Source of the DNA: Ceriagrion tenellum
Taxonomy: Eukaryota > Arthropoda > Insecta > Odonata > Coenagrionidae
DNA: 64,000 nt
Assembly (NCBI GenBank): GCA_963169105.1
Contig: OY720637.1
Location: 29,941,925 to 30,005,924 of the forward strand
Direction of reading: 5' to 3'
The position numbers and the translations under genes are program-made. Below the pieces are notes generated by a model. The model was not told the origin of the DNA. It searched no databases and was given only the letters and a program-made list of their open reading frames with translations. The number at the start of each line of letters is the position of its first letter. Within the stretch, counting starts at the first letter, position 1. This document shows, piece after piece, positions 35,731 to 47,700 of this stretch.

Positions 35731-38700
35731 GTCTGTGTACTCGATGCCCCGAAATGAGCCTGTATTGTTGAGTCAATTATTTCAATATAGTTTTCTCACT
35801 TATATTTACTAGCTGACCCGCGCGAATATTTCGCACAGTACGCAGCTTCTTCCTGTTTCTTTCTTCCTATTCCTCTACCTGTCACTTCCTTCTTTCTTCC
35901 TATTCTTCTACCTTTTTCTTCCCATGGCCAATTATATGTTATTTATGTTTGTGTTAAAGATACGTAACGTAAACATAAACGGTAAACGGTCACACTGATT
36001 GCATGTAGAATGTAAATAATCTAACTAAACGATGTGTTAATAGATGGCGCCTCCTACAGTATTTTAAGCACGTAACCATAGCCAACATATTGGTTGATTA
36101 TATTGTCAACAGATGGCACTGTTAGTTTTTGATAATTTTTAATAAAGTTTTAACAAAAACTGTTATTTTAAACCATTGTCTATTTTTCGTCAATAGCGGG
36201 GAACATGAGCTTTAAAACGATGTTTGAATCATCAATTTTGATGAAGACCTATGGGAGTAATGGCCTATCCACAAAAAAACACCTTTCAGAAATAATATAT
36301 ACGGATTCCAATCTTTCATCTGAGTCTCTCTTTCTCTCACAACAATGCTCCTTGTTGTTCTCGAAATATTTACCTCACTGCTTGCCACCATGGCCATCTC
36401 ATGACAAATCTAAATATACATCATCTTTCTCTTATAAATTTTTTTATGTAACAATAACTGAAACAATCCAACACAAATACAACAGAATCTAATAGCAATG
36501 CAGTAATAATAATAATGAATCGCCCAAACAATAGGCCGGATATAACTCTTCAATCAAAACGAGACAGGATGACATATCTAATAGATGTCTCCATCCCGAA
36601 CACAGAAAATTTAGAGGCTAAATACAAAGAGAAAAATACAGTGATATGTACCTTTGGCTGAAGAATTAAAAGAAATGTGCAACCAAAAATCCGTTAAAAT
36701 TGTATCAATATTAATATCAGCGACTGGTCTAATACCCAAAAACCTGCACGAAAGCTTGGAAACAATAGGAGTAGAGAATCATATGTACATGAAAATTCAA
36801 AAAACCACAATAATTATTACTTGCTCCATAGTAAGAAGATCTTTAAATGGACATTTGAAAAAAACAGTAGATGAGCCTATTCCCTTTGATGCTTAGCACA
36901 CGGGATAGGTGGATGTATCCCAGCCTTCAGGCTGAGAAGTGAAAAATTTGAAAATTATAATGAAACATTTACTGTCGTAGACCTTACCATCGGCCTTTCA
37001 GACTTTCTGGTACATAAATTCAATGTTTACATTGTTTACATAAGATACAATTTTTAAATAATAATAATAATTACAAGGCACAGATCATTTTTACATAGGA
37101 AAAATAAATAATTAAAAGATAAGCAATATACGCAGAAACTGATTGACTACCCTGCTAATTTGAAATGTGCAACAACTATCACATTCTCAGTTGAAAGTTA
37201 TGAGAAAGGTGGAATTAAATAATTATCTTTTAAAAATTGATCTGGATTGGCTTATTTTTACATTCTCTCGTACTTTAAAGTACATGTAAATTATGTTGAC
37301 TTAAGTACATGTAAATGTTTACTTAAGTACATGTAAATAATGTTTACTTAAGACAAGACTCAGATTATGTTTACATAAAATAATGCCAAGACACACTAAT
37401 TGCTAGGTGACAGATTGAATACCTTACTGCTTTCAGATGCACAACAATTATCCATTGTCACCTTCTGAGTTGGAAGTTTCTCGAAAACGTGGAATTAAAT
37501 AATCAATAAGACTAAAGCCTGAATCACGCGATTCTTGACCTTGTACAAGTCCGAGAATGCTAGCTAGCATACTAGGACTTGTGCAAGGTCAAGTATCGTG
37601 TGATACAGACCAAGCATACTGGAAATCCTGCATGATCGCTAGCATACTAGCTGGTATCCTTGTTTTCGTAATTGGTGCGGTACTAGTTTGATACTTACTC
37701 CTAGTAGCCGCCGACCAATCACCTTTGCTCTTTGCAATGCGGTCGTCAATTTTTGGTGTCAGCGCCTATCCCGCGATCTAATAACTCAAACCTCACAACA
37801 AGACATAATGGCTTGAGTACCTGAGGCAATTGAGGTTGAGGAGCTGCAGCGGCTAAGAGCAGTCGTCTTCGTTCGAAATCATCCATTTCGGTCGTCAAAC
37901 CCCTTCCGCGACTGTACTAGATCAAAGATCTACTAAACAGACCTTGTGCAAGTTCAAGTATCGTGTGATAGCTCCGAGGAAGATTTCAAGAATGCTAGGT
38001 TTCGTACTAGAAATCCAGTACTCGCTAGCATCCTCGGACTTGTACAAGGTCAAGTATCGTGTGATTCAGACTTAAATCCATTCAAATCATAACTGAAAGA
38101 AGTGAACTGTGCATGCAAGACATCAACAAGGGTAAAACATGGTAAAATCCCCCTTACTATTGTATAAATTTTCAATGGGGTGATCGACTTCCACGGTGAT
38201 TGAGGGAAGGCTTAACAAGGAGGTAATCGGAAGAACCTGAAATGCAGACATGAAATCTTTCATCATCCCAATTCTCTCCCCAGTTTTTTTGGGATGTGGT
38301 CAACAGGCATTTGGACATTCTATTCATATGCAAACTCACTGATATTCGGACATTCTATTCAAATGCAAACCCCAGATATATCGCGGCCCTAGCCGTGCAT
38401 GCACTCTGGAGATACGACGCCTAAGTTTACCTTGCTAACCTAAAGTTCTCCTTTTATGGCCGGTTGCAAGAACTTTTTGCTATGGAATCAATAGTTATGA
38501 CATCCATAAGTTATAGATCTCATAAAATATTCGGGTTGCAGGAACATATATGCTAGTTACATAACTTATTTACCAATAGTCAATAGTTTCGAATATTCGA
38601 TCTGATCTTCTACCGCCGGGTATAATTTATGAAAGTTTAGCCTATGAATTATTCCTTATGCACATAATAATTAGTCATTAATAGGAAACAAACTAGCCAT

Positions 38701-41700
38701 TTGTCTCAAAGCAACTCTGTTATCAAGTAATTAAGTCTCCAAGCGGTTCATTGCGCATCCGCCATCTTGGCTACTTATGGAACTCATAACTCCATGCCAT
38801 AAGTTATGAAACCAATAAATTTATCGAATGTTTCTGCAACGCTTATTGAACGGTTCCCATGGCTTATGGGTCCTTTAACTTTATTAAATAGATATGTGTC
38901 GTTCCTGCAACTGGCTATTAGTGAACGTTTTAGGCGGAATTCGTTGTATTCACCTTGGCAGAGAAAGCTGAACAAATCCTCTTCTTCGCATTTAGCTTAA
39001 AATTTTGACTTACCTCCGCTCCACTCTGACGCAAAGTTATCTCTGTGCCCTGGGAGTCTCAAAGAGGTAATTAATTATAGTCGAGGTGTTGAAGTTAGCG
39101 CACATGAACGACGTTTGACTGGAGCAATGTGTGCTAACAAAATATTATGTAGCCTGCTGGTTGGTAGCATTTCATGGGTGAAATACCATCACGGCCGAAT
39201 ATTTTGTGTCAAGTTTTTGTGTTGATTGAAAATTAGGATGTAAAAATACACCCTAAGACACAATGGGTTTGTGAAGAGCATAATTGAAGGTAAAATAGAG
39301 GGAAGAGTCCCCAGAGGAAGACCCAGGAATAAGTTTATGGACCAAATAAAGAAGATAGTACATAGTAACAGCTAACAGGAAGTAAGGGACCTAGAATTAG
39401 ATGGGAAAGATCGGAGGTCTGCAGTCAACCAATCGTAGGATTAAACGACCAATGATGGTGATTTTAAAAAGTAAGCTTATCTTCTCAAAGTAATCTCAAA
39501 TAAGAAAGAAATTACAATGTGCATATTTGACGCCTGCACTGAAAGTTTTCTTCACTTGACAACGAATACGGATGCCATTATCGACGCTCTTTTGTTCTTT
39601 AGAGCGCATCATCTTCACTTCCGAAGTGTTTTGAAGGGCGCTATGTTAGGCACCTATTTGCGCAGGGTCTGAAACCAAAGGAAGGCCCATTTATCTCTCA
39701 AAATTGATTATTTATAGCCCGCTTTCCGGTTCGTCGGCCTTGTAATTAATATCAGACCCTGGGAGCTCGTTTGTTGTTGCCCGGAACTTCTTCCCTCCCA
39801 TTCTCATATCAAACATAAACCGCGCTCGTGGTCTGGGAAATTGGCAGATCGTCACAGCGGAACCCGCCCCTGTGGTTTTTGATTCAGCCTCTTTCGATTT
39901 TGCTCTATTTGGATTGCATTTTCGTGAAGCGAGTTCGATTTGAACCCACCAACGACACGTGGCCCTGAAATCTCTGATCTCGATTGTTCGAGAACTTTGC
40001 CTTTACCGGACGCTGCGCTGGTGTTGCCCGGCAGAAATTTGTTTTTCGTGAGCTAACGCGTAGCTAAGGTTGGGATGCTCACGTGCGTGTAAATGGAATC
40101 TCTTCTTGGTTTAATCGAGGGCTGGCTCTACTAAATTAGTGACGGAAATACGCGGGAAAATTGAAGTAATATGAGATTGATTCCATAAAATTATTCCCCC
40201 TCAATAGTGAAAAGCTATCGATATTGCGCTCCATTAAGGTAGAAACCTCGATTTCAAAACTTAAATTTTCGAAAAAGGGTTCATCATTTTATGATTAATG
40301 CCTATGTACGAAGGGTATGGAACTCTGAGAAATGGTGTGCGCTTGTTGAGAAATGGTCGCGAATGGGACAGAAATGGATAGGAATGGTTATAAATGGATA
40401 GAAATGGACATAAATTGATATAAATGAACAGAAATGGACAGAAATGTTAATAAATGGACAGAAATGGATAGATATGGACATATATGGTTAGAAATGGACA
40501 GAAATGGTTAGAAATGTTTATAAATGGATATAAATGGACATAAATTGTTAGAAATGGCTGAAATGGAAATGCGGTGTACACTTGTTTTTGAAGTTGCGTA
40601 CCCCTTGCCTGTGTATAAATATTATTATTTAGGATTTTAAATTAATAGGTAACACATGTTTTTTTGGATTTTAGCAGAGGTCTTTAACCTTGTTTGTAAT
40701 GTGATGTATTTGTAAATCGTGAATGTATATGCTCGTTTACTGCATTGGAATGCATTTTGTACCGGAATGATTTATTATGCTTTTGTTGGCGTTGGAAATT
40801 TTCAGGGAGTGAATTCGTTGGTGAAATTGCTTGCATTTCGGGATAGGAAACTGGCTGGCCGGCTAAATCATATCCCTCTAAATTAATTAATGTCTTCCGA
40901 TCGTATGCCGGCTTCAATCGTGAATTCGCGTGCAAATGTGCAAGAGGAACTGTTTAAGTTTTCAGTTTTCGCGTTTCGATACGGCGATGAATGGGCAATA
41001 TTCATTTCGTATCTGATACGAAACGTATTTCCGCGTTCTCGTCGAATTAATTGGGAAATCCAACGGTTCTCTACGCATAAACCAAGCCGTCCGTGAAGTT
41101 ACCCTTTTGCCCTAACGTTTTCTTTTTTCCATCTGGTCTACTTTTACGATTAACGATAGGGATTCCAGTAGGGATGACGTCTCCCCACTAGAATTACCAA
41201 ATTATGTCAGTAAGAGAAGTAATCCTGCATGTTTACGAACTGCACACCCACTTTTTTAGGTCTAGTCGATATTTTTTTATTTCCACTGAACGAGTGCGTG
41301 TTACGGGAAGAGAGACCTACGAGTTTCTCCGTTTTGCGACTATTTTAAACCTACTAGGCCATGGATGAGCGGCTGGAGTGGAAAATTAGCCCGGTCGGAT
41401 AATTTGCTTCCCGACGAATGCTCTTTTAACTGCTAGGCAACCTGAGTCACCCATCAGCCCGAGCCCTCTTGAGCGTCTTGGGTCTTTGCGTTCGTATGTA
41501 CGAGTGTGGATGTGAGGCATAAAGGGAAAGCAGTAGGCGAAGTATTTAATTGAGATCCCTCCCCCAGATGTCGCCACGTCGACCGACTTTTGGTCCGAAA
41601 ATGTCCGTTTCTGTGGCATGTGCTGCGTAAAATGTTACGCGTTTTTACGCATGATTCATTTGCGAATTAGTTGAAGATAAAATGAATTGTCATAAATTGC

Positions 41701-44700
41701 GACCATTCTTTATTGTTAACGGTGGGAAAAGACGTTCTGAAAAGTTCAACGAGAGACTCCTATAGGCCGTTACTCGGAGGGCAAAGGTGAGACTTGTGGC
41801 CCACTGGAGTTATTCCAGCTACACTTGTTTAATATCGGAATTCCGTGGCGTTTCAAGGAAAGAAATACAGAGGGACTATTCTGTAAGAACTCGGGACTTT
41901 CACATTCTCGACAGTATCGAAATTTTGACGTCACTGCAAAGAGAATTTCAAATAGGGCCATTGAAAAGTTGAGATCAGCCGAGGGGGCATTTACGTCACA
42001 TCACAGGATTTTCCGAAGTTCGCACGCGTCGAGTCCTTACTGAATATGTCCCTAGAATTGAGCTGCGGGCGGTTAAATATTTAAATACGATGCAAAAATG
42101 GATTAATACTTCTATATTAAATATTCAGTGGAATTTCAGAATTCATAAAAAACTTATGAATATAGGCATAGCACCTTCCTCAATATAAAAATGACTCTTT
42201 AAATTTCCAAACGATTATTCGATATAGTTTTCTTCCAATGTACTCCATGAATTCTAGCAATGCCCTTTTTTTTGTTGGTTTAATTATTTATAGCATAGAA
42301 TAGCTCTAGGTGAGGAACCGTTTAGTAATAGAAGGTAGCTGATGACGGGGACCATAGGTAAAGATATGAAGAAGAGGCTGGTGAAGAGCCCGATATGGAA
42401 CGTAGCGTTATATGGGGCAGAAACGTGGACCCTCAGAAAGGAGGACGAAAATAGGGTGCAGGCATTTGAGATGTGGGTTTGGAGAAGGATGGAGAGGGTG
42501 GGGTGGACGGAGAGGAAGACCAACGAGTAAGGTGAGGTGGTGAGCGATGAAAGGAAACTTTTGAATGTAATTCGAGATCGGCAGAGTATGTGGTTGGAGG
42601 ATGTAATATTGGAATTAATGGAAAAATTTATCATTTCCTCTCATAATCATAGCTTGTGGTTGGAAAAGCAATGGAAATTTGTTCTTTGCTTCGATGAAAA
42701 GGAGTAAGAGGTGGATGGGGTGTATGAACAGAAATAGGAGATAGTCGGAAAAGTCCGGGGCTAGATAAGTCTAATAATAATGGGCGACTGGAACGCAGTA
42801 ATGGGGGAAGGGAGAAATGAGGTATGAAGTGGGAGGGTATGGATCAGGAACGTGATATGATCGCGTTGTGACAGTTGAATTTTGTAGGAGAAATAAATTA
42901 ATAGCAACAAACACTTGGTATAAAGGCCCTCTTAGGCGGAGGTACGCTTGGAAAGTGTCGGGAGACTTTGGGAAATATTAAATAGACCTTACCATTGTCA
43001 TCAGTGTGGAGAAGGATGGAGAAGGTTAGGTGGACGGAAAGGAAGACTGACGAGGAAGTGCTTGATATGGTGGGCGATGAAAGGAAACTTCTGAATGAAA
43101 TTCGAGATCGGCTGAGTATGTGGTTAGAGGATGCAATATTGGAGGATGGATTGCTCAAGAGTGTGATAGAGGGAAGGATATTGGGCAAGCGGGGAAGAGG
43201 AAGAAAGAGAATAGGTTTCATAGACGGGATGAAGAAGGGTAGATCGTGTGCCGAGGCGCAAAAGGATATACTAGAGCGATATAGGCCCTACAAATTGTAG
43301 AAAACCAGAAGGAGGTTCTCTGACATTCAGCAAAACCTACCTTAACCGGTAGAATACTTTTTAAAAAATGTCCAGCATTCTTTTCTCTAACATTACTACC
43401 GTGCGTTCCGTCCTTATACTGTTCGCTAATTATTTTGCTACGTGACGAGTCATGTTATGTATTCCATCCCAATGCCAGAGACAACGATCGAGTAACGTTA
43501 TTTAGGCACCCAGTGCGCCCACGTGGATTGGTGTGTCTTAAACGCGTGCATAATTTATTCCTACCCTGAGAGGTGGACATATAAATGTGTCTTCGTGCTC
43601 TGATTTTTAGATTGGAATAATTCAAAATGTTTGCGAGTATGCGTAATTTGGATGTTTTTTTAATCGGAAAGTGTTTTTATTACATCGAATTTCGGTTTCA
43701 CGAACTATGAGCCAACGCTTCATCGGCGATTCAACATTCGCGTTCCATTTTTCATTTTCAGGAGCACTTCGCAAAAAAATGAATGAATGCGGACCTCTGC
43801 GCAAAAAAAATAGTGTTTGCCTGCCCCAGAATCACTCGAAGGTAAAATATACCGTTTTCATAATGGAGATTCGCGAAGTGCGATGGGTTGGTTGCGTCCT
43901 ACAGGGTCCGTCCCGCCAAGGGTATCGACCAGGTCAAATCCTTTCGTCATAATTGATTGCTCTTTTCCGCGCTGGTTTTATTTTCAATATTTCAAAATGG
44001 CTCTCGGGTGAAACTGGCGGGTTTATTTTTAATGGAGAAATTTTTTTATTTTTCGAGTGAAAATGTCGCGTCGAAATAATTTTTTCGTGCATAGGTTTGA
44101 AATGTCTCTCTCCCTTCGTGGCTTCCGAAGGGCCAAGCACTTCCATATTCCCTGCTCATTAAATTCAGAGCTCTTCATTTTCAGTGAAAGATTATCGATC
44201 TCCAGGCTACATTAAAACCTTAAGGTAATGAGTAAATCGACTAGCCCCTGTAGTTACCACAAAACGTGGGTTCCCACCTTACAGTATACAGTTCGACGCG
44301 TTTTTCCCTAACGGCCAGTAAATTTTATATTAAAAACCATTTGCATTAATTATTATTTTAGATATATTTCCTTACCTCTTCCGATGTTTCAATCTATTTT
44401 ATTTGGTAGACACTAAACACATACCATCAAGAGCAGACGACATGCTTATCATTGCTCCTGCCTGCCTGTTGGATGCTAATTATTTTGCTACGCGACGAGT
44501 CATGTTATGTATTCCATCCCAATGCCAGAGACATTACGCGGATCGAGTAACGTTATTTAGGCACCCAGTGCGCCCATGTGAATTGGGCGCACTGGGTGCC
44601 TAAATATCTCCATCAGATACGTTGGAGGAGTTGACAATATATTCTGTATTATCTGCCTAACCGATACTATCCCCATTTCTCATAATTCAACATTTCCTGA

Positions 44701-47700
44701 ACAAATCAAGTGTAAATAGCTAGGGTTACGCCTATTACTCTAATAGCATATCAGGGACACTCAATATGGCGGACGGTTACGCCACCTCTTGTACCTTAAT
44801 AACTCTATGGTTCCCACCGTCTCCTAACTTGTCAGAATTTCATAGAATTTTATTATATATCCAGACGATTCAATCCCTCGACCTCTTTATTTGTTCAAAC
44901 TAGTATTTTTATACTGGAGATATTGGTCCAATCATTCACTACGTTTACCAATCGATCTCGGACCGTTCTGAAAATTCCAAGCGAGCCGACTCGGATCGCC
45001 TGGTTTACCAACACGGACTGAAAATATCGATAGTGCACAATCGAATCTATCACTTAAAGCACGATTGACCCAGTGTGTAAACAAGTGCAGAGTTGGAAAT
45101 ATTCTGCCGTGTTCCATGTGAACAAAATTGCCCAATTTTAGGTAGAATTGCGAAGTCATACGATATCATCATCGTCACTTCTTCTATTACTGCACTCCTG
45201 CTACATCTGGTTACAACACACCGTGAAAAATAACGATTATATTTTGTCTCCCAATGACAACCAAAAGAATAGCGAGGAGCGCAACAGACCCGTTGTTTCA
45301 TCGAGCTTTTGCATTATCCCTTAGCCTTCCTAAGGGAGCTTTTTCATGCATTTATATTCTTCATATTCCCTCTATTTATAAATAGACGTTTGTAGTATTC
45401 ATGAATGAAAAGTATGTAGGAATGTTTTTTATTTAACAAAAACATCACATAGAGCATAAAGCCACTTTACAGTGAACGTATAACAAACAAAAAAGGACAC
45501 AGACGTAAAAACATAACAAGAAGAAGGTAACAAATAATAATCCAACATGTTTTCAAACATGGGGTGAGAGATCCTTCGGATAATTTTTTTTATGAAATGA
45601 GACGACTTCGTTGCAAGTAACTTTTTCGTTCAGTGATTGATATATTTTAGCGTAGCATGATTTTTATTTTTTAAAGAACTTTTTTAATTTTCAGCCATTA
45701 ATCCTCTTTTTTTCTTCCTCTTTTTCCTCCTGCAGTTCTCTTCCGCTTCGTCTTCATCTTCTTCAGGCGCCGGGAGCGGCGGCGCCATGGCGTCTTCGGC
45801 GTCCTCGCCGTCTCCGTCGGCCGGGGCCGGTGGCGGCGGCGTCGGAGTTGGGGGCGGCGTCGGCCCCGGGGGCGTGAGCGTGGTGGTCGGAGGCCTGGGG
45901 GGCGGTCGCCCCGAACTCTACCAGCGCTCCAACCGCAGCTCTCACAGCAGCGACACTTCTTCCGCTTACAGCGGCTCCGACGCCATGCAGAGCGTGCAGA
46001 GTTCGCTGGACGCTGACGAAGTGGACCTCTCCGGGCTCGTCGAGTCGGTCGTCGACTCAGACGAAGAGGAGGACCTCGCCGAGAGCATAGACGTGAGTAC
46101 CCCAATGATGGATGATTGGCCCATCAAATTGTGGGACCCCGTTTAGGAGGAGAAATGTTCCCGGCGTCCGAAATGTTCATTCAATTTTTTTGTGAAGATG
46201 AATTGTTGCACCGAGGAAACATCCGCGGTTACCAAGGGAAGTTTTTAGTTTGATTCAAGCTATTTTGTGTAAAAATTTGCGTGAAACTTTGCAGATGTGA
46301 CTTAACCACTAAATCGTATTGATGAAAGTGAAAGTATTACATATTACCGATTTGGTTTATCGGCAATTGACTGCTATTTTAACACTTAGCCATAAGTTTT
46401 TTGACGCATAAGTCGAAATAATTCAATTCTATGTGCACATATTTTCTTGTAAACGCGATATAATACGGTTCATGTAATTAAAACAGTTGCTAACAAATGT
46501 CTTAGAATCATGCCGAGTGAAAGTAGTCGTCACAAATGGTTTTCGCTAAAATTTCGAATAACCAAGTAAAACCAAGTCACAGCAATGCTCCGATGAGTCT
46601 GGCGATTTGTTTATCATCTAGCATTTGCATCGATGATGTAACTACATATTTGGTGATTTCATTGGAATATATAGATATACTCGAGTGCAATGTGTTACTT
46701 GAATTCTTTTAGACTTACCGGAAAAGTTATTAAATTGTGCACTCACGATTACCGCTACTACCACCTTGAAATGTTCTAGCACGGTTTAAACTCTGTGATG
46801 GCGAGCTTTCCCTGAGTCCCTTTCAGTTGTCCGTGGGAGTGGTCAGTTGCGTGGGGCGGGCGGACGATCTCGGGAGTGACCGCGACAGCTTGTCCTCTCG
46901 TTTCGGCCATGCGTGCAAATGAAGCGATGGGTCGACTGCAGAACCGCAAAGTGCGGCCCGCAAGAGCTCTAGGGTCCGTGCGGGCCGAAATTGACGCGGC
47001 CTCAGAGAGTTAGGCTGCAGGGAAAGAGGGAAAATTTTTGAATGCCGGCCGGCGCGTCGCCGACGATGGACCCGGCTTTTCACTTGGAATATACTTCCAT
47101 GACAGTATCTTTGCAAGACGCATGCAAGTGCCATTTCTCTCTATAAGTACGGAATTCCGTGGCACTATTGAGGATCGATACGGGTAGTAATTGACCGATG
47201 TTCTCAGTGGCTAGGCAAATAGACTGGATTAAATTTTGCCCGCAAGTTACACATCGATTCTGCGATAAAATCACTCGCCGCCCGATGAAATATTGGTCAG
47301 ATGACTTCTAGCGTAGATTCAAAATGTTAATGACGAATAAATGAAGATTACATATTATTATAGAAATGATCATATTTGATACGATGTAATTATACAAATT
47401 TAATGAAATTTATTCAAATTTATAAGATCCACGAATGTCTATTGTATTTCAAACGGCGATAAACGAACGCAATAAATTTCAAACTTAGGCGATTCTCGTC
47501 TCTTCATCGACATCCTTCCCTCTATCACTTTCTTAAGCAACCTCTCGCCCCTTGTTACATCCTCCAGCCACCTACTCTGCCTATCTCGACTTTCATTCAA
47601 AAGTTTCCTTTCCTCGTTAGTCTTCATTTCCGTACACCTTACCTTCTCCATCCTTCTCCACACCCACATCTCGAACGCCTGTAGCCTATTCTCGTCCTCC

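Larger units (their letters stand above)
35731..45735 (+). other. Gef26: Intron of PDZ-GEF, about 10 kb
   Basis: Bounded by the exons at 35545 and 45736. It holds a LINE C-terminal fragment, an ACACGATAC composite element, a 460-bp TIR element, RTE fragments, a 10-bp minisatellite and a duplicated segment with a hairpin (separate entries). I see no conserved coding between 40570 and 42300. Confidence 0.75.

Noticed and set aside
45698..46105. A 135-codon Arg-rich frame on the minus strand
   Set aside because: It lies exactly opposite the GC-rich PDZ-GEF exon and is Arg/Pro-rich only because of the Gly/Ser codons on the other strand.
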